Assembly (NCBI GenBank): GCA_963585895.1
Contig: OY757939.1
Span: forward strand, 27,210,367 to 27,274,366
Source: Sepioteuthis lessoniana
Lineage: Eukaryota; Mollusca; Cephalopoda; Myopsida; Loliginidae
DNA length: 64,000 bases
Reading direction: 5' to 3'
This document shows, one piece after another, positions 52,090 through 63,869 of this stretch (the stretch's first letter is position 1; every line of letters begins with the position of its first letter). The notes below the pieces were generated by a model. The model had not been told where the DNA came from. It saw only the letters and a program-made list of their open reading frames with translations, and did not search any database. A program made the position numbers and the translations under genes.

Positions 52090-52730
52090 ATGAGCCCTTT
52101 TATTTGAGGCATTCATCATTAAAAGTGTGGAAATTATCTCCCTTGTTCCACGTAGGTATGATATAGGACTAACGACATCTGCAATTTATTTATATACCTT
52201 ACTCGGATTTAACCCGCATGTTTTACGTACCTATTCTTTTGGGCGCTGCGAACAGGGTCAGACCCAAGTGAGTGAGAAAGCAATTTTGTTGAAGAGGGCA
52301 TATCTCTCGTCCCTGCTCGGCTTTATGCACAGACAGTTGCCAGTGAGAAGTTTACAAAAGACGGCTTGCCTTTGCTGGGCCGTTCAATGCTAAAAAAAAT
52401 TTGGTATCTAGATTTTAAGCGAAATGTTTCCCATACTAAACCTCGCAAAATAACATTAGGCTTACCACAATTGCTAGTTAACTACGCAAAAACTCCGACA
52501 GCAAAGCTCCATTAGGAAATAATAACACCACAATACCTAAAAGTTCAAAACACTGGGCATATTTATAAAAAAAATAACTTTCCTCTCAAGCAGTTAAACA
52601 TTCAACAGTACGAAAATGCGGCTGGCTCTTAATTAAGACAACCTGAAACGAGGGAGAAAATTTCCTCTCGTTCCTCCAAAAAGACTTTGTGTTTCTTCGC
52701 AATTTCAGTTGCTTCAGTATTTCTTTTGCC
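52090..52730. other. Unassigned region
   Basis: An 88-codon open frame at 52127 has no recognisable motif. No repeats identified. Confidence 0.35.
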
Positions 52731-52734
52731 CCCT

Positions 52735-52862
52735 GGTCACTTCGGATGGTGTAATGTTTAGCAAGCTAAACTAGCAGACTAACACGAATGAGTTCGAGTC
52801 CAATTGGGTGCCCCATTCATACGACTTTATGCTACATCTAGGCAAAAAGCTTAGTAAATTAC
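52735..52862 (+). mobile_element. SINE-D copy 2
   Basis: TCACTTCGGATGGTGTAATG, TTTAGCAAGCTAAACTAGC, CGAATGAGTTCGAGTCCAAT (B box), GGGTGCCCCATTCATACGAC, GCAAAAAGCTTAGTAAATTA. Collinear with 48755-48882 over its whole length. Confidence 0.85.
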
Positions 52863-52869
52863 GATTTAC

Positions 52870-53285
52870 CTTACCCTCTTTACCATTAGCAGGTTGTGAC
52901 ACAAGGTATATCAGGCGGAGGACTTTGTTCACACGAAGGTACTGACAAGAGGACTATGCCCAGTCTCCATCGGAAATTTACCTCCATTTTCGAGGTGCCT
53001 TTAGCATCAGGGGAAAACCTGGCCCTAGTTCTTTTAGACGATAGGACAAGTTCTGCCTGTGGTTGGGGATGGTTCTTTGAATCTGAGTTCTTCAATACTT
53101 CGGCAGGAATCAAAGTTTGCGCGTCCTTCTCGCTTCAGTTGCTTCACGACTCAAGTTGTTGGCATATCGACTATTCTTAAATGGTCATTGCTGCTTAACT
53201 TTAGTGATCACACGGGAACCGGTGCTTTAAGCATTACCTGACTGGAATTTTACATAACCACGTACGTCTCTCGAATAATATATAA
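52870..53285. other. Unassigned region, moderately GC-rich
   Basis: 94- and 75-codon frames overlap on opposite strands without motifs. Could be decayed element sequence. Confidence 0.35.
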
Positions 53286-53289
53286 GATG

Positions 53290-53645
53290 TAGTGGTTTCC
53301 ATTTCCCATAACGGTGATACTTTTGGGAAAGGTATGAATCCAATTATTCTCTCTCCAGCTATGGGTAAATAGTAGGGCAGACTGGTTCTTTAGCCTTGGT
53401 CAGGCAACTAGTCTAGAAGAAAAACTCTGATTTAAAACTTGTTAAACTTCACATGAAAATTGATCTTGTGAATCCAATTACTCTCCCTCCAACAATGGGT
53501 AATATAGGCGGCCAGACTGGATTCTTTAGCCTTGGTTAGAAAACCAGTCAAGGAGAAGAAAAACTCTGGATTCAAACCTGTTCAACTCTGCTTTAAAATT
53601 GACTTTGTATCACATAGTGCTCGTGCGGAGGGTTTGATAAATATT
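53290..53645 (+). mobile_element. SINE-B with duplicated 3' half
   Basis: GATGTAGTGGTTTCCATTTC opens a head without a good B box. The block from AATCCAATTATTCTC to AAAATTGA occurs twice in tandem (53337-53463 and 53470-53603), then ATAGTGCTCGTGCGGAGGGT. Confidence 0.75.
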
Positions 53646-53649
53646 TACA

Positions 53650-54110
53650 AGTTGTAGTGGTATGAATAACACTGGCTTAAATCTCAATTTGACCATCGTT
53701 TTGTTCCTTGTCATTTTGATATAGAATGGACATTAATTTGAAGTATCAAAATATCCCTTTGGTTTAAGTGTTTCCAGTTAAACAGCATAATGGCTCAAAC
53801 AAGCCCATGTAGAAATGTAGTTATTATTATTAAATGCAATATTTATGTTATTATAATTATCAAATGCAGTTATTATTATTGTTATTATTATCATTATTAA
53901 ATATAGCTATTACAACAAAGTTGTAATAACTACACCCGATATTATCATTATTTGGAAGAATACCGGAGTCGAAACGTTGAGCCCATAACAACCAAGATGA
54001 GGAAAATAGAGACAGATGAAGTCATAAGAACTTCCCGTCTCAGAGATTTAGGCAGGTACTTATTGACTGGTGAGATTTTCTTATCTAAATTGAGTTTTTA
54101 CATTTTAACA
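53650..54110. other. Unassigned region, TTA-rich
   Basis: TTATTATTATT interspersed at 53819-53900. GAGTCGAAACGTTGAGCCC near 53966 resembles retroelement-end motifs weakly. Confidence 0.35.
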
Positions 54111-54114
54111 CCTC

Positions 54115-54850
54115 AATGATGAATACATGTACGTGGGATCCATTCAAAGTGACGAGAATAACAACTCTATTTGATAAAAAAAACAACAAATACTACTTCG
54201 TGACAAGAAAAAATACAACTTCTAAACGCCTAGAACTAATTCTTTTTCAATGTGAGAAGAACAAATACTTCCACGAAAGAACAAGAGTAGATATCTTTAA
54301 TTGACTAGAGTAATGACTTCTTCGAAGCGATTGGAGAAAATTACACCATCTAAGCGTCTAGAACAAATACTTTTTCAATTTGAGAAGAAAAAATACTTGC
54401 ATGAAAAAAATAGAATGAATATTTTTCTAAGTGACAACAGCAAATACTTTTTTGAAGCGACTGGAGGAAATACTTTTTAAGTGACTTGAGCCAATACATA
54501 TTTGAAGCGACTGGAGGAAATACTTTTTAAGTGACTTGAGCCAATACATATTTGAAGCGACTAAAGGAAATACTTCTTCGAATTAGCAAGCGAAAACACT
54601 TCTTCTAAGTATCTAGACCGAATACTTCTTCGAAACAACTAGAAAAAAAAACTTCTTCACACGGCTAGAACAGATACTTCGACACGACTCGAACAGAGAG
54701 TTTCTCCAAGTGATTAGAACAAATACTTCATCGAAGTGACTCGGACAGATACTTATTCGAAGTGACAATGACACATGCTTCTTCGAAGCAACTAAAACGA
54801 ATACTCCTTTGAAACGATGAGAACAAATACTTATTCGAAGTTGTATTTGA
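54115..54850. repeat. Minisatellite of about 25-27-bp units
   Basis: Roughly 25 degenerate units of the type GAACAAATACTTCTTCGAAG, CGACTA. A higher-order 50-bp unit is exactly repeated (40 identical bases at 54451-54490 and 54501-54540). Confidence 0.9.
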
Positions 54851-54854
54851 AGAT

Positions 54855-55240
54855 CCAGCTAAACTTTGTCTCATGTCAGACGTGTTTCCTACACTATTTA
54901 TGTGTTTTACTATCCTTTCAAGTCTAAAAAAGCACCTATTTCACATATTCATAATGTTCTCAGTGATATACTCCTTTTCTATTTGACATGTAATGGATAC
55001 GTTTTCTAGTTCCGATATGTGTTTTAATGACTGCAAAGTACAGAGTCAAAGTCTGTCTCAGGTTAGCTTCTGCCTAAAAAGGGAGTTTTCCTCATTGAGG
55101 TAACTAGCCATGAGCAGAGTTGGAAATCCTGAGAGTTGGAAATCCGAAGATATCTCACTTTAAAAGATATTTGGGGCATAAATATACTAACCGATTATGC
55201 AGTATTAACATCAGCGACCATCTTAGAAAGAGTATATCAT
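54855..55240. other. Unassigned region
   Basis: GAGAGTTGGAAATCC is directly repeated near 55117-55142; otherwise nothing recognised. Confidence 0.4.
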
Positions 55241-55245
55241 ACAGA

Positions 55246-55790
55246 TGATTTGGTTTGGCTTTATGGCATATCAACCATTATTGATTATTTAATGCCAAAT
55301 CTATTTTCAAATATATAAGCAGCTCTATTTCAAACTATTCAGTTTAACATAAGTATGCAGTCTAATTGCTAAAAACAATTCTATTACAAACAATTTAGTT
55401 TAGCATTAGTATACAGTTTAAATTTCAAAATAGTTCTATTTCAAACAATTCAGTTCAGCATAAGTACAGCTTTTTTTGTTTACACACAGATAAATGTCAA
55501 AACAGTTCTATTTCAAACAATACAGTTTAGCATAAACACACAGTTTAGTTCTATTTGACCCATAGATAGGACCCTATCAGGTGCAACCACTTCGGACCAA
55601 AGTGAACCTGAGAGTGATGGCAATGAAGAGGTTCTCTGCATTCTCCAAAGCTCCAGCATTACCGGAACCTCCCCCATCAGATTGTTCAGTGTCATAACAT
55701 GACACACGTTTGGGGAATCTTACCCTCCGTAAAGCGGCAGTCGGTGTATTCTACAGCCACCCCCCAGTCAACTGGGCCAATAATTCAGAT
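55246..55790 (-). mobile_element. Repeat-E, inverted full copy
   Basis: GGTTTGGCTTTATGGCATAT, TTATTTAATGCCAAATC, about five TTTAGCATAAGTACAG-type units, TTTGACCCATAGATAGGACC, GGCAATGAAGAGGTTCTCTG, GGTGTATTCTACAGCCACCC. Confidence 0.85.
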
Positions 55791-55989
55791 GGTTACAGTT
55801 AGTTTTATTTACTAAGAAGTTCGTTCAATAAGTTCCAGTCCTTACCAAGAAATAAGAGCCATAGCTAAACATTTTTGTGGCAACACGCTACCACCGCTCA
55901 TAAAACGATAAACATTAATTCAGATTCCTCTTTTAATTTCTATACACGCGTGGCTCATAAAAGGTGAGAGGAGTGCGGTAAATCTAAGA

Positions 55990-56970
55990 ATGGACAAAAC
56001 AGACACAAAAAGTCATAACGCATCAGAACAATTCATGAGGATATGATACATATACTTACAGAGGCAATACCTTCCTATGAAACTTTCAATAAGTGGGATA
56101 CAGAATTCAAGCGGGGCATGGATAGCATAGAAGATCAAACTCAGTCAGGTCATCCAAAAGCTCAACCCCTGAGAAAAAATTGATGTAATTCACTTATAGT
56201 TTGAGAAGACAAATGTCTTACTGTCCAACAGATAACTAAGTCCAAAGGTTCGATCCAAAGTGTTTTAAGTGAAATCTTGGGGATGTCTTTAATATGGCTC
56301 TCAAGATTGTTGATGCTAGAGAATAAGCTTAGAATGGTTAACAGGACACTTTTGACTCACCCCCAGACTAATCTAAAGAATTCCCACCGTTGATTTGTAA
56401 ACTCGAGATGAGATTCAGTTTCAACATTTCGAACTGGAATCAAAGATTCAAAGCATAACATGGAAACACTCAGGCTTTCTATTCTAAAGAATTTCAAGTA
56501 GGCAATATCTGTTGCCAAGGTCATCACTTTTGTATTTTTGTTGGGATGGATTTTGAAGCCATAATCATATCATACTACGTTGTAAATGGAATAACTATTA
56601 ATGGACGGTACTATGCATCAGAAATAGCACAACCGAAGAAAGCAATTCAGTAAAAATGTCGAGGGAAGCTGAGGAGAGGTGTGCCCTTGCTCAAGTATAA
56701 CGCACCCAATCATACTGCTCAGGTTGCAGTTGCTTATGTAGCCAGCTGTGGCTCTTAATTGCTATCCTCATTCTCCTGATTTTCCGTCGACTTATCAAAC
56801 TCAAGCCTCACCAGCGAGGTCACCATTTTGGAAACAATGTACTGAGGCGGAGTTTTTAAAGGACCAGGGCGTCACCCTATTCTGTGATAGGATTGCAGGC
56901 ATTGCTTGAGAATCGTTGGACCAAGTGCATTGCTGTCAAGAGGGACTTTATTGAAAAATAATGAAAAAAC
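55990..56970 (+). pseudogene. mariner transposase relic
   Basis: Pieces in several frames: MDKTDTKSHNASEQFMR; KWDTEFKRGMDSIEDQTQSG; GSIQSVLSEILGMSL; SRDEIQFQHFELESK (first catalytic D); KYNAPNHTAQVAVAYVASCG (HDNAPAH with D replaced by Y); YPHSPDFPST; RWTKCIAVKRDFIEK. These match mariner in order and spacing (about 330 codons). Many stops and frameshifts plus loss of the second catalytic Asp make it inactive. Terminal repeats were not identified. Confidence 0.8.
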
Positions 56971-57059
56971 TTGTTCTTCGTCTCTTTCCTAGTTAAATCT
57001 TTGAAATTTTTAAACAACCTTAGTACATCTAAAAACATTTTGAATGCATAATGTTTACT

Positions 57060-57296
57060 GATGACTGAATTATTCATCGAGTGGAACCTACTGTAGTCTT
57101 TTAAATAGTTTTATGGGAACAAAATTAAAGAAGGTATCTAGTGATTGTATTAAATCACCTTCATTAACTTTTTAAGAAAACGAATTTTTATGGAAACAAT
57201 TGATTGAAGAATTTATAAATAACTATATGGGAACAAAATAAGTTCAATTATCTTCAATGTATAACGGAGTACCTTCATTAGCTTCTCCTATATAGT
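57060..57296. other. Unassigned spacer
   Basis: Contains an internal near-repeat (TTTTATGGGAACAAAATTAA near 57110 and ATATGGGAACAAAATAAG near 57224, each followed by TCACCTTCATTA or ACCTTCATTAGC), about 115 bp apart. Confidence 0.5.
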
Positions 57297-57514
57297 AAGT
57301 AAAGTTGGCGATAATAGTCGAGGGCGACCAGAAGGTTCCCTTTTCAATAGCTTCTACAGCGTGGTATAGGGTTTGGAGATACTCCTTTCCCTGGATTGCT
57401 CCACTTTACCCTTGATACGTACCTTGTATTGCTGAGAGTTAAGCAATGAGGTATCAAGTACCATTTTAAAGCCTTTGGTATGACACGACCAGGGATTGAA
57501 CCCAGGTCTCTGAT
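57297..57514 (-). mobile_element. SINE-C copy
   Basis: GTAAAGTTGGCGATAATAGT, CGAGGGCGACCAGAAGGTTC, CTGGATTGCTCCACTTTACC, GACACGACCAGGGATTGAAC, CCAGGTCTCTGAT. The head is cut shortly after the B box. Confidence 0.8.
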
Positions 57515-58095
57515 ATTTTAATATCTATTTTAATTGAGTATTTTTATTGAATACCTGTTTTTTATTGGATATTTATTTTTATTCTCCCATTCATTGAATA
57601 TCTAATATCAATTTCCATTAAATGTCTTTTTTGTTCGATATATGTTTTCATTCTATTATAATTTTGATTGTATATAAGTTTTTCCATGAATACATACCTT
57701 TACAGTATATCTGTTTTTTTTTATTAAATATCTGTTTTTATTTGTACTCTATTTTTATTAAATATCTATCTTATTAAATATCTGATTTTTATTTAATAAT
57801 GTTTTATTGGATATCTTTTATTGAGTATTAGTTTTCATTGAATACGTCTTCTTTATGGCGTGCATGATTTTATTTGATATCTGTTTTTTATTGAATATGT
57901 GTTTTATGGAATATATCTTTTATTGAATATCTGCTTAACTGAATACCTTTTCTTTATTGAACACCAGTTTTTTATTGAATATATTTTTGCATTGGATATC
58001 TGTTTTTAATAGATATCTGTCATTATTCTATATCTATGTTTATTAAATATGTTTTTACTGAATACTTATTCTTTAGAGAACGTCTATTTTTTTAT
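57515..58095. repeat. AT-rich minisatellite, about 18-bp units
   Basis: About 30 degenerate copies of TATTGAATATCTGTTTTT with variable T-run length. The array starts where the SINE-C head stops. Confidence 0.85.
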
Positions 58096-58099
58096 ATCA

Positions 58100-59645
58100 T
58101 AAGTTGTTCTCAAATTCTTGTTTCACTCCTGTCTATAAAAGTAATATTCTGTGAATGAAAAAATTGTTAGGGAACGTAAGAGAATTTTTGTGGATATGCA
58201 ATCTTACGAAGCTTCATCAAACCTACATGAGAAAAATGTTTACCCGACGGAATCAGCCAATAAAACAACCAGAAGATAACCGCGGTAAACTTTTGGTTAC
58301 CGCGTATTATAACTCGTGATGTTAACTTTTAAAGAAAAATTAGTGTGACCACCAAAAATTTGACATCAACTGATAAAAAGTAAGTCATGTTTAAATCATG
58401 TTTATATCATGTTTAAATCAATTTCCATAAAATTGATATCAGTGAAAAAATGTCTTTTAGAATCAGAGAAGAATCTTACATTAGATTATTTTCTCCTATA
58501 AAGTGAAATGTAGGAATTTACTTTTGAGGGTTTTTTACAACTATAAAAAATCAAAGGAAAAATTTTGCAGTTCCAAATATGTCAGTAATTTAAAAATATA
58601 TTTAAAAGAATCTAATCAATGGAATTTTATAAAACCTTTATTATTCATTTATAAGATACAGAATTTTTTACTTTTGATTTAGAATTATCAAATCTATTTA
58701 CTAATTCTGAATTTTGTTTTTCCTTTTTTATCTAAATTTTGATTTATTTACATATTCTGAATTAAGTTATAGCTCGAAATTTTAATTTATTTACTTTTTA
58801 GATACATAATTTATTTGATTTTTTTTTAAATTAGAGGAATAAATATTTTTTTACATCGGTACATACATGCTTATTTACTCTTATAATTTTTCAATATATA
58901 TTTTTTATAACTTGAATGTATATCGTATTAAAAATCTTTATCTTTTTGTTTGTTTCTTTGTTTGTTTGTTATGCCTCTTTAGGCATTTCCCCTTTTTACT
59001 AACTTTTTACATCAACCTGAGGTGAAAAGAATTTTCACACAGAACTTATACAATATTAATACAGTATCTAAATGCAGAACTAACTTTTTAAAGTAATTCA
59101 TCCAATTTTTTTTTTTAAATGCCCTCTTGAATTCCTTATCTTACTATTTTTTCTGAACTGTAAAATGATTAAAGCATGGATATGGTATTAAATTTAAAGT
59201 TTTTTTTCAAACTATTTCTATTTTTTTATCTGATTAGGCAATTTAAAAAATATTCACTCGATAAGTAAAAAAACGCCCAGATTGTTAAAAAAAACGTGGT
59301 TGTTGCAAAGTACCTAGATCATAATTTTGAGGTGAAATATCGAAAAAATATCTAAAATTGTTAATCATTTTATCTGCAATCTCCCCCTGTATCTGTAATC
59401 TTTTACTCTTTTTATTAGTTTTGTCACTCTTCTTCGTATACCCTCCAATTTCCATATTACACTCCAAATTCCATGTCTTAACAGTAGAGCCCAAGCCAGT
59501 GTACAATATTCTATATGAGAACCTATTAGGGTTTTATATTTTTAAAGTAACATTTACCTCCCTTGAATTAGAACAATATTTGTCTCCCTTGAAGTAGTTA
59601 ATTCAATATAACGGGAAAAATTTATTTATGGAGATTTTTTTCTTA
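58100..59645. other. Unassigned very AT-rich region
   Basis: No repeat family or coding potential recognised. ATGTTTAAATCATGTTTA-type short repeats lie near 58388. Confidence 0.5.
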
Positions 59646-59648
59646 TTT

Positions 59649-59868
59649 GGTTTCTTTGTTTTAATAGCATATCGACCTTCGTGGGTTATCTAATACGAAA
59701 TTCATCCTTGTAGAAGAACAGTAGTGATACTATTTAGCCCATTGCTGGCGGGGAGTAAGATGGTTAATACTTTTCCCAAGGGTATTTGTTCAAAATAGAA
59801 CGTCATAGTGTGAGTGGGGTTCGAACTTGCTTTCTATAATTAGCCTCTACACCACACAGAGACTCCTT
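59649..59868 (-). mobile_element. SINE-A copy
   Basis: GGTTTCTTTGTTTTAATAGC, ATATCGACCTTCGTGGGTTA, CATCCTTGTAGAAGAACAGT, CCCAAGGGTATTTGTTC, GGGGTTCGAACTTGCTTTCT, CCTCTACACCACACAGAGAC. Confidence 0.8.
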
Positions 59869-59869
59869 C

Positions 59870-61220
59870 AATCCTCATATTTTTAACTGCACAAATTTTA
59901 TGAATAGTAATTAAATCGTTTTTGTTCTTTCGGGTTTGCTTCTTTTGTGTGTGTGGTTTTTTTTTGTTTTTTTTTGCTTGTTTCTGTAGTTTTTGTTTTT
60001 GATTTGTAAATGAATTTTTTAAAGCTGTTAACTTCTTAAGAATTTGTGAAGTCTTCGGTTTTTTTAAGACTTGTGAATCTAAAATTGTTACACAAGGAGA
60101 TTTTTATAGTCTTCATAAAACTGGAAGGATCCTGCAATAAGTTAAAAATTCTATCTGGAACAGCATCATTCTGACGTAACATAGAAGGATTACGAAAAGC
60201 TATTGTGTCGCAATTACAGATTCACCAATCTTTAAAAATCGTTTCAACAGCAAACACTCAGTGTACACCAGTCCAGGCCATGATTCAAACTGACCTTATC
60301 TGAAAGAAAAACGATAACATTAGCTCGGTGGAGCTATCATTATCACTTGCCTAACTTTACTTGCACCACACAGGTGACAGTTTGAAATGTGGGAGGTATT
60401 TCTGTCGCATTTTGTATATAATCTTTTAAAAAAACTATATTTTTAGTCAATTCAGTATACATGAGAAAAAAATACTTTTATAGATTTTTGTTCAAATTAA
60501 TTTTCTTTTTAATTGTACACATTGTATGACAATTGATTAAACCAATTTTCCAACATTTTAAAAAATTTGCGTGGTCATACTTCATTAAAAATTAAAAAAA
60601 GATTACGAATCTCATTTAATGTGTTGATTGAAGATAAAAACTTCTAATTTTTTTTCTTTCGGCTGATTCACCTGATTGTAAGTCCACGTTTTAAAGTGAT
60701 AAAGCATTTTTCCATTAATTGAACAATAACGAACTTTGAAAAATGTTTGTGTGACACTGCGTTGCAAAAAATTACGATGAAATCTACAGAAATCTCTGGT
60801 AAATATATATTTTTTAAAAATAATCACAAAAATCAATAAATGCATTGTTGAAGCATTGCAATGTTTCTAATTGAAAACGATCCAATAGTTGAAACCTTTA
60901 ACAACAGAGAAAAAATCTATAAAAATGGCTAAAATATACAAAACGTTCCTTACAAAATTTGCTTTTATCGTTGAAATGAAATGAGAAAAATAAGTTTAAA
61001 AAATAAAAACACGACTATGATTCAACAATAATAATTTTAAAGAAAATACATTAGATTAATATTCAACATTCAAAAATTAACATATATTCAGATTTTAAAT
61101 ATCTTTTAAATTAAAGTTTCATTTCTCACTTTACGATTTACCCCGTTTTAAAGAAATAAAATCAATCATCAATTGTACGTCAGAGCAATTTAAAGCATTT
61201 TAGTTATAACACATTGAAGC
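59870..61220. other. Unassigned very AT-rich region
   Basis: No gene, repeat family or RNA recognised. Confidence 0.5.
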
Positions 61221-61224
61221 AATA

Positions 61225-62215
61225 CTTTTGTTTGTAGATTTCTCCAAGGAATTTGTTTCCATACAGAGAAGAAAGCTGGAGCCAATACATCTAGTATATG
61301 GTTGCCCCTACCCAATCTTTCGGCACGATAATGATGCTTTACAAAAAAAATGATTTAATCGCCAGATGGTGATGCTTATCTCTTTGAAATTGTCATTGGA
61401 ATCTTTCAAGGATAAATATTAGCACAATTTCTATTTACAATCTGCCAACTTAACGCACTACAAAAGTCAGTAGATCAAAATGAAATAAAATGATTTAAAA
61501 ATTGCCAGAAGCAGACGAGAGCCCGCAGAAAAACTACAGATGCAGACCAGCACTTCTTGCAAATACACCAGCGTAAGCAGAATCGCAGCTGCATAGCCTG
61601 AGGTGGGCAGCAAGATGCATCGGTCTTTACTTGAACTCAGATGAAATAGATTTCATGTGTTTTAATCAAGATAGTGTCCTGTCCACATTAAATGACAAGG
61701 CTCTACAATTAGTACACCAGTAAATATACCTCAGCAACTATATCTTATCTACTGAAAGTGACGATGATATATGAATGAATAAAGCATTGGTCATTGATTA
61801 TAGGTTATCAACCTTATGTAAATCTGATCTCTCTGAGAACAGAAACTCTTTCACGCTGTAGCTATGCCAGTAATACTGTATAATTGCACCACTTAGGGAA
61901 TAACCTAGATGGAAACTACAGATGGGTGCTGCGCAATGTCCTGAACAAATCGAAGCAATACTCAACAAACTATCTGTTGTTGGGCAATTTACCACCTGTC
62001 TTGCATACCATTCAAGAAAAACTAGTGAAACATGCTGGACACTGAGAATGAAGTTGGCGCAAATTCGTAAGTGGTGTTTTTCTATGCACATTCACATATG
62101 GACACACCTGTGTTGACAGAGAAGCAAAAAATTATGTTCATCATGTCTGTGGGGACACTGAGGGCTCTCTAGAAGATTTACCAAATGCAATGATCGGAAG
62201 AGAACCAGGAGTTTT
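61225..62215 (+). mobile_element. RTE-like LINE, reverse transcriptase to C-terminus
   Basis: The longest copy: DFSKEFVSIQRRKLEPIHLV; KARSRRxSPxKNYRCRP; ALLANTPA.AESQLHSLRWA; YLNSDEIDFMCFNQDSVLST; LNDKALQLVHQ; NLDGNYRWVLRNVLNKSKQY; LLGNLPPVLHTIQEKLVKHA; then CGDTEGSLEDLPNAMIGRE. Order matches RT motifs, FMCFNQ, LDGNYTRMLRAVLNKSW, HLPPITKTIQ and the GRPARTYIQQL region. Many stops. The YADD active-site motif is lost. Confidence 0.8.
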
Positions 62216-62249
62216 CTAATTGTATGCTTAATTACGAATGTTGTCAGAA

Positions 62250-62510
62250 GGATTTAAGTTTGTAATGTCCAGGGTAAAACACTAAAATGTATCCCGTGGT
62301 GACACTTCTAGTCAAGAGCTCTGAGAGGAGTAGAGCTAAATCTTTCGTTTCCAAATCCACTCTGACCGTAAGTAGTAGTATCAGTGAAGAACCTAGATCA
62401 ATTGGAAATTTGTTTGGATTAGATGGGAATACTTGAAAAGTAGGAATATTTGAAAGCGTATAACTGCAAATTAATTGCATTAGATAAGAATACATGAAAC
62501 CATATGACAG
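62250..62510 (+). mobile_element. Diverged Repeat-E-like segment
   Basis: AATGTCCAGGGTAAAACACT, CCAAATCCACTCTGACCGTA, AGTAGTAGTATCAGTGAAG follow the Repeat-E block order loosely. No tail. Confidence 0.35.
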
Positions 62511-62639
62511 TATACAGACAAGTGGTTATTTGTATAAAATGTAAACAGATAGTTCAGACAAAATAACTATCAGTGTTGGATAGGATTACATTAAAACAGA
62601 TCCCATATGTCCAAATTATTTCTATTAATAATAAGTGAA

Positions 62640-62682
62640 TGAATCACATGATGTAACGGTTATTATTCAGGAAATTCAACAT
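62640..62682 (+). mobile_element. SINE-B head fragment
   Basis: GAATCACATGATGTAACGGT, TATTATTCAGGAAATTC. Confidence 0.4.
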
Positions 62683-62689
62683 TTTTCTT

Positions 62690-63325
62690 GCAAATTAGGT
62701 AAAACAATTCTGACGATTTAAATAATGTTTTGTAAATATAATACACACAATTGGCTGACTATTGGCCTTTTCGAGACAGAGCGCCAAAGTCTACTCATCC
62801 AAATACATTTTTTTTTATAACCGAATCCAGAAATACAAGTTAGCATTTGAGGAGTATGCGCTATGAAATCAACTAAAAAAAGTCGGATTGCATGCAGTTG
62901 TGGCCTTATAATTGATAATACATGCTATTTTCATCAGGAGATAATCGATTTCTACACCATGTCACTCAGGTATAGAGTTGGGAATTCCCGGATGTGGAGA
63001 GTTTGCAGACAATTCTTGATGTTGTCAACGAGTTTGAAGTGGATTAAAATTTTTAAAAAATGTTTGTTCCGATGCTGGTCGAGACATTGAAAGCACAGTC
63101 AATAAAGCAAGCGAATGTGTTGCTGTCAAGCACTTCGATTCTGCCAATTTGGGAACGTTATTTTAAACCAGGTCTTAAATCCACTGACGCTTCTCGTAGA
63201 ATTGAAAAAAGGGAATGAATTGAAACAATATCTCCTGATTATTAAAACAGGTTCAGTGATGAATTATCAATAGAAATAAATCCCAGGATGAACAGGGATA
63301 ATCTTAAAGATTACCTATGACTCCA
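62690..63325. other. Unassigned region
   Basis: A 75-codon frame at 62863 (MKSTKKSRIACSCGLIIDNT) has no recognisable domain. Confidence 0.35.
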
Positions 63326-63446
<121 letters not shown>

Positions 63447-63494
63447 AAATAATCGACTCATCATCGTTGCATACAAATTTGTTTATCAAGATTG

Positions 63495-63518
63495 GTTTCG
63501 GTCTTCGGTCATCATCAG
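63495..63518 (-). ncRNA. Hammerhead-core-like motif
   Basis: On the minus strand CTGATGA (63518-63512), 12 nt, then GAAAC (63499-63495): both conserved hammerhead strands intact at the right spacing. The intervening TGACCGAAGACC forms only a weak stem II, and no good stem III or I was found. Relic or chance. Confidence 0.3.
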
Positions 63519-63869
63519 ATAATATTTATTTCATGAATGTGAACATTTCAAGACTAAAGTTTTATGAAAGCCAAAGGTTTGGCTTCACTTATGAATTAAA
63601 TCTCAACTTTAAAACATAACGACTTAAACATTTGATTTTGTACGTGTTTAGTTTCCGATTTTTTTAATCAAATCCTCAAAGCAGGAGAATATTTAAAAAA
63701 AATAACCGCAAAAATTTGAAAAGAAAGCTTTTCTCGTAATATTTTAAAAAGGTTTGAAATGTAATACTAATAAGGGTTCGTTGGATTGCTGTTGAGTCAA
63801 GTTAATAGTTAGGTTTTTTAGTCGAAATAACCATCTTTCATCATGATTTAATAGATTTGATATAATCTG

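Noticed and set aside
52127-52393. 88-codon frame as a host gene
   Set aside because: No motif, no splice context of note, ordinary length for chance in this window.
53935-53990. Hammerhead motif around CGGAGTCGAAACGTTGAG
   Set aside because: The first core strand (TGGAAGA) has two wrong invariant bases and stem II would have only about two pairs.
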